This document shows positions 1 to 26,803 of a stretch of 64,000 nt of DNA, one piece after another. Below the pieces are notes generated by a model. That model was not told where the DNA came from. It did not search any database and saw nothing but the letters and a program-made list of their open reading frames with translations. Numbering within the stretch: position 1 is the first letter of the stretch; every line of letters starts with the position of its first letter. Position numbers and translations under genes: made by a program. The stretch comes from Nannobrachium achirus (taxonomy: Eukaryota; Chordata; Actinopteri; Myctophiformes; Myctophidae), in contig OY997641.1 in assembly GCA_963921795.1 (NCBI GenBank), forward strand, positions 22,203,033-22,267,032, in the 5' to 3' direction.

Positions 1-78
1 AAACAGTCTGTTATCCTACAGTAAGTGTACTACAGTATGTACTTCCATACATAACTTAACATCTACCTGTGTTCACAT

Positions 79-319
79 AAGGCCCATTCCCACTGGGCCA
101 GATAACAGATAAAAAAATCTCTTTCTCCAGATATTTTTCCATTCAAAGTGGATGGTAGATACAGATAAAAAAAAATATTTGCCACAGATAAAAGTATCTG
201 TGGCAAATATCTGTGGTAGATATTTTTTTTAATCTGTATCTACCATCCACTTTGAATGGAAAAATATCTGGAGAAAGAGATTTTTTTATCTGTTATCTGG
301 CCCAGTGGGAATGGGCCTT
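79..319. mobile_element. near-perfect 241-bp foldback (inverted-repeat) element
   Basis: The left arm from AAGGCCCATTCCCACTGGGC runs about 115 nt and its reverse complement returns at ...GCCCAGTGGGAATGGGCCTT. The centre (CCACAGATAAAAGTATCTGTGG) is itself palindromic. It contains no gene. Arms this well matched suggest a young foldback MITE; the target duplication is unclear. Confidence 0.75.
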
Positions 320-905
320 TAGCCTGCTAAACCTCCACTAAAGGGGATTACATAACAAACTTCGCCATGAAAAGGTCAGTCTTGTCATGGCTCCGGCAAA
401 TAATCTGTTGAGTTTAACAGATTCCAACATAAGCCTAACAAACACTTGATTACAACATAAGAAAACAACAAAGGCTTTGTAGCCATGACTGGGAAGGTTG
501 GCTGGCAGCTACTGACTCAGACATAACTATGAACAAACTCAATATGCCCATATATCATTACGGCAGGACCGTGGCCACTGTGCGTGTGACTGTGCGTGTG
601 CGTGTGTGGTGCTGTCAGGGGCGCAACACATTTCAAAGTATATCTGAATAGCTAAAGGTCCTACTGTATCAGCCATGAAAGAAATCTCTACAATCAGGGC
701 CATTGGAATGTGGCTTCAGTTAGGGCATGTCCTCCTCACCTAGAGATACCCACCTCCTCTGCAAGCGAGACAGAATGCTAGCTGTTGCCAATATGGTGAC
801 AACAAAAAGTCATAAATTACACACCAAAATAGAATGTAAAAGTTGATTTACATTTACTTGCATTTGTACTATGTGTATATTTGTAACCTGTCAAACTTAA
901 GCAAC
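320..905. other. unassigned intergenic sequence
   Basis: No ORF, RNA or strong repeat is recognised here apart from a short (GTGT/GCGT) patch near 580-610. Confidence 0.5.
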
Positions 906-916
906 AATAATCTTAC

Positions 917-1740
917 AACCAGTAAGGCTCCCTAATCGGGAGATAAGCGACCGTAGGTCACTTATCTCCACAAATAGGGCAAAAATGTGTTTTGCCAAAA
1001 TCTTCCTGATCCATGTTGATGACATGAGTGTAGACATACTGTGTAGTGATTTTCGTGATTTTAGGGCAAAATCTGTAGGAGCAGTGTCCAAAAATGTGTT
1101 TTTAAAAATCGGCCTGGAGGTGGCGCTATATGGGACAGATTCATGTTGATGGGATGAGTGTAGACATACTGTGTACCGATTTGCGTGATTTTAGGGCGAA
1201 AATTGTAGGAGCAGTGTCCAAAAATGTGTTTTGCAAGAATCGGCCTCATGGTGGCGCTAGAAGAGGGCCATGTGAGAAATGAGGGGTGGGGTCTCCGCGC
1301 CGGCAAGGCGGACGAATAGGTACCGGCCCCGGCTGTCCCGGTCGCTCCTAGCCGGAGTTACGGCATTTTATGTGAGCTGCAGTGTAGGGGGTCCTCCACT
1401 GGGGGCGCCACCACTTTTGCATCCGTTCTGGAGCACCAGGAGTCGGTGGTCCCCGGGAATTCCCCGTGAGCAGCCCCGTTGGGGTGGTCATTTGGTCATG
1501 TTTGCGCATTTGGTCATTTTTTACATCTGGGGGTCCCCCAGGGACCTGGGGGTCCCTGGAGCTCCGGGGGTCCTTGGAGGTTGTAGTTTGGCAGCCAAGG
1601 AAGGTGTGTGCAAAATTTGGCATGGATCGGGGCAACGGTTGCGGAGATATAAGCAGGGAAAAAGTGTGACGTGTGAGGTGTGACAGACAGACTGACAGAC
1701 AGACGGAGGGACGGACGGACGGACGGACGGACGGACGGAG
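917..1740. repeat. dispersed repeat R1 (copy 1), ending in (ACGG)n
   Basis: Starts CTCCCTAATCGGGAGATAAG. Reverse-complement copies lie at 51632-52066 and 59870-60445, with partial relatives at 34250-34460 and 42130-42670. Inside are two tandem ~115-nt subrepeats (about 1003-1235) containing GTAGGAGCAGTGTCCAAAAA. A GC-rich stretch (1280-1500) and a (GACG)n tail (1681-1740) follow. The open frames here are not conserved as protein. Confidence 0.6.
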
Positions 1741-2086
1741 TTACTTACACTTTGTGGTGGTTTTGATAGTAAAGTGCGACCGTCCCGAATGTCTGTAGTA
1801 ATATGTAATCATCAACATATCGAGAAAACCATTTGACTGACCAACTTTAAATTCAGCGCACCCATCGCATACGTGGGAGTTCAGTGCCTGGCATCGAGCC
1901 AGTCGGTTGGGCAGTTGTCCAGGACTGTTTGTGGCCGTGGCCCAAATGACGAAATGAGACAGTGGCAAATTCCCCACACCTGCCATTTTAGTCAGTCTTC
2001 TTTCCACAGTCAGTTTGCACTCTTCAGACATTCTCCACAGATGTTTAGCACTGCACAAGGACATTCCAGAACTGAAGACCCCCCCC

Positions 2087-2343
2087 TGGAGGCTGTAGCT
2101 CAGGAGGTAGAGTGGGTTGGCCAATGATCCATGGGTTGGCGGTTCAAATCCCAGCTTCTCCTGTCTACATGTCGAAGTGTCCTTGGGCAAGACACTGAAC
2201 CCCAAGTTGCTCCCGGTGAGCTGGTTGGTGCCTTGCATGGTTTCCACCGCCACTGGTGTATGAATGTGTGTGTGAATGGGTGAATGTAAAGCGCTTTGGA
2301 TAAAAGCGCTATATAAATGCACCATTTACCATTTACCATTTAC
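2087..2343 (+). mobile_element. tRNA-derived SINE
   Basis: The head is tRNA-like (GCTGTAGCTCAGGAGGTAGA box A, GGTTCAAATCCC box B). The body contains GTGTCCTTGGGCAAGACACT, and the 3' part GAAGCGCTTT-type/AAAGCGCTATATAAATGCA ends in short CATTTAC repeats. A minus-strand copy lies at 10333-10590 and a 3' fragment at 21085-21140. Confidence 0.85.
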
Positions 2344-2344
2344 C

Positions 2345-2600
2345 CCTGATATGCCCATATGTAGGCATGCCCATGGCCATATACTGATAGCATCAGGGAT
2401 CTCCATAAGGGCATAAAAGGGACATGGATAGACAGATATAGAGATCTCCATATATGGCATAAGAGGGACCCAGACAGACAGATATCTCCATTCTCCATAC
2501 ATGGGCACAAAAGGGACAGAGACAGACAGACGGTTACAATGGGAATACTGGCAATGGGTATAACGGGTATAACATGGGAATGGACGGTGACGATCGCCAC
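2345..2600. repeat. dispersed repeat R2 fragment
   Basis: Runs of CCATATATGG-like words, GCATAAAAGGGAC and CAGACAGACAG resemble 16480-17090 and, inverted, 53856-54360. No gene content. Confidence 0.45.
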
Positions 2601-2685
2601 CTGGTGGGCAGAGGACAGAGGTATGTGTGTATGTCTAAGGAAAATACGTCATATTAACAACGTCTCTGTGCAACATTGAAATGAT

Positions 2686-2690
2686 GTCTG

Positions 2691-2731
<41 letters not shown>

Positions 2732-2738
2732 ATATCTA
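2686..2738. repeat. (TATC)n microsatellite
   Basis: Tetranucleotide array that continues after the inserted element at 3510-3567; the two were once one array. Confidence 0.9.
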
Positions 2739-3509
2739 CCCTGCTAGAAAAACCAGCACAAGACCAGCAGTAAGACCAGCACCAGCACAAACCAGCGCAT
2801 GTTGTGTTTTACTGCTGGTCTGTGCTGGTGCTGGTGCTGGTGCTGGTGCTGGTGCTGGTCTGTGCTGGTCCCACCATCTAAACCAGCATGAACCAGCACA
2901 GACCAGCACCAGCACAAACCAGCGCATGTTGTGTTTTACTGCTGGTCTGTGCTGGTCTGTGCTGGTGTGGTCAGGGACCCCTGGGGGACCCCCCTGAGAA
3001 GTGGACCAGGTCTTTGCTGGGTGTAATTTGCTCTTTGCTCTGGTGCTTGAATCCTGTTCTGAAGCTCTGCTCCATGGGTATTTGACCATATTAGATTGTG
3101 ACATATATGACCAGCTTAGACCAGCACAGACCAGCACCAGCACAGACCAGCACCAGCAAAGACCAGCAGTAAAACACAACATGTGCTGGTTTGTGCTGGT
3201 GCTGGTCTGTGCTGGTCTATGCTGGTTTATGCTGGTTCATGCTGGTCTGTGCTGGTGCTGGTGCTGGTCTATGCTGGACCAGCACCAGCACAGACCAGCA
3301 GTAAAACACAACATGTGCTGGTTTGTGCTGGTGCTGGTCTGTGCTGGTCTATGCTGGTTCATGCTGGTCCGTGCTGGTGCTGGTGCTGGTCTATGCTGGA
3401 CCAGCACCAGCACCAGCACAGACCAGCAGTAAAACACAACATGTGCTGGTTTGTGCTGGTGCTGGTCTGTACTGGTCTGTGCTGGTCTGTGCTGGTTTTT
3501 CTAGCAGGG
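2739..3509. mobile_element. TA-flanked TIR element made of opposed minisatellite arrays
   Basis: Ends are CCCTGCTAGAAAAACCAGCA and its inverse GCTGGTTTTTCTAGCAGGG. TA flanks it on both sides, and a (TATC)n array is split by it. Inside, 6-mers of the CCAGCA/CTGGTG type form arrays on both strands around a unique core (about 2965-3115). The repeated block GTTTTACTGCTGGTCTGTGC occurs on the left and its inverse three times on the right. The superfamily is unknown; a TA duplication would fit Tc1/mariner-like elements. Confidence 0.75.
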
Positions 3510-3565
<56 letters not shown>

Positions 3566-3567
3566 AT
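3510..3567. repeat. (TATC)n microsatellite, right half
   Basis: Continuation of the array interrupted by the element at 2739-3509. Confidence 0.9.
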
Positions 3568-3659
3568 TCTATCTAACAATTCTCTGTTGAAAAAAAGATG
3601 TCAGTGGCTGCATGTATTTGATGATTATTAGAACACTACACCATCACTTAACTGAGCCA

Positions 3660-3957
3660 GAGGCGCCGGGTTTTGTCCATGCCGCGGGGGGCTGAAGCAT
3701 CGAGCGCTACCCCCGCCCCCTTCCCCTTCTGAACGCAGCTGCTGTTCTTGGCGTCACCTGTTCGTCATTCATCGGCAATCATCGGCGCCGCCGCCGCGCC
3801 GCTCGGGGCGGCAGAACCGGGATGTTGTTTCGGCGTCTCGGAAGGGTCAGGAACAGGGACGGTGTTTCGTCTTCTTGCACCACAGAAACCGAGAAACACC
3901 GTCCGAGTTCCGGCTGCTGCACAGACCTCCAAACACCATCCCGGTTCCTGCAGGTTG

Positions 3958-3992
<35 letters not shown>
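3660..3992. other. CpG-rich patch with imperfect hairpin, then (CA)n
   Basis: GC-rich, CpG-dense sequence. AACCGGGATG near 3815 pairs with CATCCCGGTT near 3940, and GGACGGTGTTTC near 3858 pairs with GAAACACCGTCC near 3892. A (CA)n run fills 3959-3992. Could be a small CpG island or a transposon core; no gene is recognised. Confidence 0.45.
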
Positions 3993-3995
<3 letters not shown>

Positions 3996-3999
3996 AGCC

Positions 4000-4600
4000 A
4001 CTGACTTGAACATGTCTGTTGAGGTGTTATGTATGTAAGCCTTCAGTTTAGGCTATAGTTACAAATTGCATTGAATTGGAAGATCAGGACTTGGACATGG
4101 AATCTATTGGTTGACACTTGACAGAGTGATATTTAAACCACTGGACTAGGGCTATTCAGTCTGTACAGGTATAATACTTTAGTTAGTAGGCCTACAACCC
4201 CTTTTAGTAAAAGGGGTTGCAGATTCCAGAATGATCCAAACAGAATGTTACAACAGCGCCACAGAACGGCAGTGGCGATTTTCTAAAAACTATATTTTTT
4301 AATGTTCATTTGTTTGACGGACGACATGGTATTTAGAATCTAGCGTTATGAAAAATGTAGATTATGTTCCAGTGACATGACATCTATCATGTATGGGTTT
4401 TTTATTGCATCGAATAGAATTGCGGCTTCTGTCGTCATGCCAATGTACTCGCAGCTGCCCACATCACAAGGGAAATGTAGGCTAGTCAGTCTCAAGGTGA
4501 GAGATTGCAGAAATATCACATAAAAGACAATAATATACGTAACACACATACGGAGAGTAACAACTTTGTTTAATTATGATTAGTCCCGGCATTTGTACCG
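4000..4600. other. unassigned sequence upstream of the tRNA gene
   Basis: No coding exon or strong repeat recognised. Confidence 0.45.
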
Positions 4601-4603
4601 TGT

Positions 4604-4685
4604 GGTAGTGTGGCCGAGTGGTCTAAGGCGCTGGATTTAGGCTCCAGTCATTTCGATGGCGTGGGTTCGAATCCCACCACTGCCA
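4604..4685 (+). tRNA. tRNA-Leu (anticodon TAG)
   Basis: 82 nt with a 7-bp acceptor stem (GGTAGTG with CACTGCC), box A TGGCCGAGTGG, anticodon stem CTGGA/TCCAG around the loop TTTAGGC, a class II variable arm, and box B GGTTCGAATCC. A TTTT run just downstream (about 4690) fits a Pol III stop. The CCA end is not counted. It looks intact and functional. Confidence 0.95.
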
Positions 4686-4689
4686 GAAT

Positions 4690-5980
4690 ACTTTTGAGTT
4701 AAATTCCGGTATTCACTGAAATACTGCAGTATTAAACTTTGGTGATGGCGATGATGATGTCATATGACCAATCGGTCAAACAATGACATCCACAATTAAC
4801 GCCAAACGTTAACCATTGTTTAATCGTCTAGGCTGCCATTAACGGTGCAAGAGCTCCCTCTGGTGATCAAATTGTAGGTGCACATTGCATAACACAAGGC
4901 AATAAAATACACTACTCTTTACCATGACAAAGATAACACAATTGGAGGCTATAATTTTACTTTTTATTTCATAGATGTAGATTTAAATACATATTAATTA
5001 TTTTATAAATGATTAATAGATTGTATTATTAGTATTACATCAATGTAATAGGGAGAAGGGAACAAATTCAAACACTGAGCAGTGAGCACACAAATCAGGC
5101 TAGTGTGCTTAATTATAAAATATATAGTCATTGGCATTCAAAATGATCTATTAGTTCTAAAAGCTTATAAATTGACTATCATTATTAAATTGTAAGTCAC
5201 AACAGCCCCCTTCATGGGAATTACAATGGAAGCATGCATTAATAACATTAACAAATGAAATATTAATTTTACAATATCAATAAATGAACATAAACAATTT
5301 CTCTCCAGTCTTATTAAATCGAATCAACTTGAAGCTGTATAGAAATCCAGAACATTAACAAGATATTTAATACTTTTCAGGAACCAGGTATAATTCTCAC
5401 AGACCTCCCTCCCTGCACCAAATATAGACTAAGTCACATGGATATGAGCATTTAGATAGGCCTACTCTATTGCTTTAAGAGACACTTCTTAATGAAGCAT
5501 AAGCTCATGTCATGCAGGTAATTGCCACTGGCATCCCAGTAGGATTTGCTGATTATGGACCAGGATCATTTATATCTTTGAATGAACAAAGATTGCATTG
5601 ACAACATGATCTGGCAGATATACAGTACAGTTAATTTAACTCTGAGTATATAGGAAAAATGAAATCTGCATACCAAAAATATTACAACCGGTGCAAAAGG
5701 AGATGAAAAAATACAAATGTATAAAAAATAGAGACTCCATACAATGCCGTACCACAAACACCAACACCTCTGATAGACGTTTGGTGCTTGCAGTATGGTG
5801 TTGCATGGAGTTTCTCTTTTAATAAACTGTCTGACTATGTAAAAAATAAAAAAACCATTTTTACACACTCAGAGTTAAATCAACACTTTGTTGGCTTTTG
5901 TTGTGTATTCTATGAAACTTTATACATGTGGGATATTGTATACAATCTTGTTCAAATCAGGCAGAGTTAGGTTTATGTAG
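4690..5980. other. AT-rich intergenic sequence downstream of sdr42e2
   Basis: Largely AT-rich with no exon, RNA gene or clear transposon end. Short frames on both strands are not conserved-looking. Confidence 0.5.
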
Positions 5981-5993
5981 CACTAGACTAGGC

Positions 5994-6730
5994 CAGTGGT
6001 TCTCAACCTTTTCAGGCCGCAACCCCCAAAATAATCATATTTTAACTGGGGACCCCCCCCCCCCCACCCCACCCCACTCTAACCTAACGCGGACAGTTTA
6101 GTGTAGGCAGATGGGCGGGAGCAGTGAGTCTCTCCGCAAGTCTCCAGCCAATAGCATGTGTTCTCCTCCCCCCACCCCCCTCTGCTCCTCTGCTCAGCGC
6201 AGAGAACGCTGGTGCGTCATGACGTCAACACATTTGGTGTGACGCTCTCTGCACTCTGATTGGTTAGGGAAATTCTACACTTCCTACAACAGTGATCATA
6301 ACGCGATCGCCCAGGCTTCTTTTTCTTCCGATCGCATTAAGAAGTCTGGGTTTCCGAGGCTACCCCCACCCTGACGAGCACTAAGAGTTGAAGCATTACA
6401 TTTTGTATAACACGGTTCTATTGTGAAAATAGCAGATCTACATGCTCACAACGCGTGAGGCATTGTAAGCATGTAGCTCCACTATTTTCACAATTTCTGC
6501 CTCTAATATTTGACAATTTGGCCAATGTTTAATTTGTCATTTTAGAGGTATTAAAAAGTCCTTAAATTGTCACAGGTGTAGATATCCTCTATACACTTAA
6601 ACTTTATGTTGGTTTGTTTACTGTTGAGTGAGAAAACAATGTTGCACATTAAGCTAATCATCTGGGGAACCCCCCAAAATAATTTGGGGACCGCCCCTGG
6701 GGGTCCCGACCCACAGGTTGAGAACCACTG
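5994..6730. mobile_element. hAT-type non-autonomous element abutting the sdr42e2 stop
   Basis: Ends CAGTGGTTCTCAACCTTTTC and GGTTGAGAACCACTG. It is flanked on both sides by the 13-bp direct repeat CACTAGACTAGGC (5981-5993, 6731-6743), longer than the usual 8 bp. Carries the internal palindrome at about 6426-6490 and the inserted module 6075-6362. The flank ends 4 nt from the sdr42e2 TAG, so the element is probably in the 3' UTR. Confidence 0.8.
6075..6362 (-). mobile_element. 288-bp promoter-like mobile module, copy A
   Basis: Same sequence as 45846-46132 in opposite orientation. Flanks ACCCCACCC and CCCCCACCC make a 9-bp duplication with one mismatch. The related host element at 25535-26015 lacks the module. 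Contains GGGCGGG, CCAAT-type boxes on both strands and a perfect CRE TGACGTCA (6220-6227). Confidence 0.75.
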
Positions 6731-6747
6731 CACTAGACTAGGCTAGG

Positions 6748-23145
<16,398 letters not shown>

Positions 23146-23375
23146 TCACTGTCTGTAACTGTTGGGAGCACGGGAAGGAGAGAGGACGAAAGAGGACACG
23201 GTGACGTGGTGGTTATGGAGTGCACAACTGAAAGTTCATCGATGTTTGAACAAACCAAAGTTAAAACATTAACTGATAAAAAAAGAAAAAAAGCTGAATA
23301 TACAACACACAGTACAGTAACTTATGTGGGACAATAGGAGCTGGCAACTGTAAAATAATAGGAGATAAAACAAGC
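23146..23375 (-). promoter_or_regulatory. region upstream of the sdr42e2 start codon
   Basis: Either 5' UTR/promoter or an upstream intron. CTCCCAACAG just upstream of the ATG could be a splice acceptor to a non-coding first exon. No TATA box is seen; a GGTGACGTGG CRE-like word lies near 23200. Confidence 0.35.
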
Positions 23376-23589
23376 CACAAATATGTGTGGTAACCGTTAG
23401 TAACCGCACACTCAGGTCAAAGAAATTGTTGCAAACAAGGCACTGCTATTCAGGATGACATGATGAGCAATGTGCTTCGCTTAGTGCTTCGTCAGCTGCA
23501 ACATGTTGCTCATGTCATCCTGAATACAAGATCCTTGTTTGCAGCCATTGTTGGACCTGAGTGTGTGGCTACTGCCACACATATTTGTG
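23376..23589. mobile_element. foldback MITE
   Basis: Left CACAAATATGTGTGG...CACTCAGGTC and right GACCTGAGTG...CCACACATATTTGTG. The inner arms share TCAGGATGACATGATGAGCA. A ~214-bp hairpin between the two genes. Confidence 0.7.
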
Positions 23590-23707
23590 TCTCATTTGAC
23601 CTTTTTAACACATAGAATGTTTAGCAGTCTGGCATGGGCTAATCAGATGCATATAGATGCTGAGGCAGGAGGAGGCTCATTTATCACAGTGCAATAGCTG
23701 CTCTTAA

Positions 23708-23978
23708 AGGTGTACCGGTAGTTCACCCCCAAAATGATTTTTTTTTCCTATCGATTACTCACCGCATAGAGACTTGAATTCATGGATATTTTTTTGTATT
23801 TGTCGCATTCCTAAGACAATAATTTGATTTCAATAAATGTACCCCCATGGGGGTAAATTTACTATAATCAGTAATCACCTTTTTGTCTGCGACAAATACA
23901 ACAAAATATTATTTAACTCAAGTGTCCATCGGGTGAGTAATCAATAGAAAAAGGTCATTTTGGGGGTGAACTACTCCT
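23708..23978. mobile_element. TTAA-flanked MITE
   Basis: Inverted ends AGGTGTACCGGTAGTTCACC and GGTGAACTACTCCT. Flanked by TTAA at 23704-23707 and 23979-23982. The inner arms contain CCCCCAAAATGA and its inverse. Confidence 0.8.
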
Positions 23979-24055
23979 TTAAAGGGACGCAGGACGCTAT
24001 CACAATTTTCAAGATTATATGTCTATTATATGTCTTTTGTATTGGTATTTTAGGG

Positions 24056-24185
24056 CACTGGTTCTCAAACTTTTTGTTCACTTGGTTCCATTTGTACACT
24101 GTCAGAGTTACAGACTTTTATGGGGCAATTTAGACCCCCATAAAGGAACCCACAGAGTCCCTGGAATCCACTTTGAGAACAGCTG
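24056..24185. mobile_element. short hAT MITE
   Basis: CACTGGTTCTCAAACTTTTT ... TTTGAGAACAGCTG. Flanks TTTTAGGG and TTTTAGAA (6 of 8). Related pieces at 38126-38312 and 61075-61225. Confidence 0.6.
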
Positions 24186-24189
24186 TTTT

Positions 24190-25400
24190 AGAAAATCATT
24201 TTCTCAATATTTTCTCATACTCAATTAAGTAGATTTATTCAATTCAATTATCGAATTGGTTCACGAATAAAACATTCAAAATGAACAAAAAACAAAGAAA
24301 GCATCCTTATATTGACAATAAAGTCCTAAGCCAACTTAGGAGACAAGTGCTATAATAACAATAGTGATCAAGCAGTCAGTGACTGACTGACATTAGCCTA
24401 TGCCAAATCACATGCAGGGTAATTGATTGATTGATTGATATTGATTGAAGAATTTATTAGAAGTTTGCATAGGAAAACGTACTGTTTCATGACAGTAGCC
24501 TACAACTCACTGGTAGGCTACAAGGTCAACTAAAAGGAGATCCTAGTAAGCTTTTCGGCTTATTTACACAGGAACCACTTTAATAGGCCTATATAGCCTC
24601 ATATAACATTGAAAGACAGACGGATAGAACACAGTATTGTATAGGGAAATGTCAATAACAAGATAATTAGGCTAGCCAAGGCATTATCCGATTTAATTTT
24701 AGGCCTAAGGCCTACTCTAGGCATCATCAAGAGTCAGGACGTTTAGAACAGTCGTTCAATATGAAAGCCCTAGAATTTTAAAAGTTGTCTAATTGTATTC
24801 AAAGTAGACCTACAATAAAGTTTTAGGATGAACTAGAATTCGAGTCTTCAGAATTAAACGTAAATGTAAGCCTACCGTAGTACCGTACTGTAAAGACAAT
24901 TAGCCACCCAACCGGTGCTTTGCAATTTATAGTGATTTATAGCGCAACATGGTGATGCTATAAATAAATAGGCTCTACACAATTAAGAAAGGTAAAATAA
25001 ACAAAATAAACAAATGTAATGATTTAAAAGGAAGATAATGAGAGTAAAGGCACACGAGTCAATGGCACACCCTAGATTCTTCCTAACTCTGACTAAACTT
25101 AATCAATTTACCTTTTTTTCTTTTCTTTTTGTAATTCTTTGAGTTTAGTTATAATCCACAGGGTAGGCTCCCGCTCTGATCACATGAATAGTTGGATCTT
25201 TCCCCGTGGATCCTCTTCAAAGAGTCCCTGGCTGCATGTCAGCCTGACCTGAGTCACACTGTCACCTGTACAGTGAGTGTGTACACTGCACTGCTCTATA
25301 ATCAGAGCGCGATGTCACCTGCGCTTTTACCTGCGAGTCACCTACCGTAAATATTGTAGAAGGCGCGAATACTCTCGTTGCCGATGTAATGATGATGCAA
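24190..25400. other. intergenic sequence between vwa3a and sdr42e2
   Basis: No exon or RNA recognised; short (ATTG)n at 24425-24447. Confidence 0.5.
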
Positions 25401-25534
25401 CCAACAAATTGAGAAGGGGTCTTTAACTTTTTTTTTTTTCTCTCTCTCAGTTAAGGACCCTTAACTGAGAGAGAGATGAAGAACCCCCCCCCCCCACTAC
25501 ATAGGCAGATTGCAGATTAAACATTTCCATAGAT

Positions 25535-26015
25535 CAGTGGTTCTCAACCTGTGGGTCGGGACTCGGGATCCCCAGGGGGGGGTCCCCAAATTATTTTGGG
25601 GGGGTCCCCAGACGATTAACTTAATGTGCAACATTGTTTTCTCATGCAACAGTAAACAAACCAACGTTCAAGTGTAAAGAGGATATATGCACATTTCTAA
25701 AGTGACAATTTAAGGACTTTTTAATACCTCTAAAATGACAAATTGAACATTGGCCAAATAGTCAAATATTAGAGACAGAAATTGTGAAAATAACCGATCT
25801 ACATGATCACAACGACTCTTAACGCCAGGCGTTGTGAACATGTAGATCTGCTATTTTCATGTAGATCTGCTATTTTCACAACAGAACTGTGTTATACAAA
25901 ATGTAATGCCTCAACTCTCGGTGCTCGTCAGGGTGGTGGTGGTGGTGGTGGGGGGGGTCCCAGTTAAAATATGATTATTTTGGGGGTCGCGGGCTGAAAA
26001 GGTTAAGAACCGCTG
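25535..26015. mobile_element. hAT-type element, empty-site relative of 5994-6730
   Basis: CAGTGGTTCTCAACCTGTGG ... CTTAAGAACCGCTG-type end. Flanks CCATAGAT and CCTTAGCT (6 of 8). Carries the palindrome (25793-25877). At the site where 5994-6730 holds the 288-bp module this copy reads straight through as (GGT)n/CCCTGACGAGCAC. It sits inside another relic whose GAGAGAGATGAAG pieces flank it. Confidence 0.7.
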
Positions 26016-26205
26016 CCTTAGCTGAGAGAGAGAGAGATGAAGCAGGGACCCCCCCCCCACACTACATATATAGGCTACTGTATGATATTGTGTTGCAGAT
26101 TAAACATTTTTATAGATCATCTTCACACATGTGTGTGAAAAATGAATGTTTTTTGTTTATTTCAGACATTTAACCCACAGAAACCCTCAATAGACTACTT
26201 ATAGT

Positions 26206-26803
26206 CAGGGGCGTCACAAGGGGTAGGAAAGTGGGACTGAGTTACTAGGGCCCAAGGTGGTAGAGGGGCCTTAATTATTGTATACTTTAACTATTGAAAA
26301 ATAGCAGATATACAAGCTCACAGCGCAGCACCGAGTGCCGCGCTGCGAGCTTGTAGATCTGCTATTTTTGAAAAGTCGTGAAAATGTGTGCAAATGTTTG
26401 AATATGTGTGAGCGAACATTTGTAACTCAAATTTTGCTTCTGGGGGGTCCCTGGAACTCAATATTTTGAGATGGGGTTCCGTGGCCAAATACATACCATT
26501 TTGGGGGTCCTTAACATGAAAAGGTTTTGAGCTCCACTGACATAGAAACATAGGTTTTTCAAAAAAACTACAAAGATTTGAAATATTCAAAGACTTTCAT
26601 GATTTTTCAAAAATAGCAGATCTACAAAAACTCAGAAGGATTTGAAATATTCAAAGACTTTCATGATTTTTCAAAAATAGCAGATCTACAAGCTCGCAGC
26701 CGCGCTGTGAGCTTGTATATCTGCTATTTTTCAATAGTTAAAGCACAGGGGCCCCGCAGTGAATCCTTGTACCCAGGGCCCAGAATTTGGTGCGACACCC
26801 CTG
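26206..26803. mobile_element. hAT-type element with perfect 8-bp target duplication
   Basis: Ends CAGGGGCGTCACAAGG and TGGTGCGACACCCCTG. Flanked by CTTATAGT at 26198-26205 and 26804-26811. Two internal palindromes (26295-26370 and 26610-26735). No transposase. Confidence 0.88.

Noticed and set aside
1279-1683. 134-codon plus-strand frame in a GC-rich stretch.
   Set aside because: It lies in repeat R1; the inverse copy at 51632 does not keep the frame, and no domain is recognisable.
2736-3631. Several overlapping frames rich in CWSVLVLVC-type repeats.
   Set aside because: They are translations of the CTGGTG minisatellite in all frames, not genes.
5994-6730. Reading the 13-bp flanks as a normal 8-bp hAT duplication.
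   Set aside because: The last 8 bases on the left and the first 8 on the right differ; only the full 13-mer matches.
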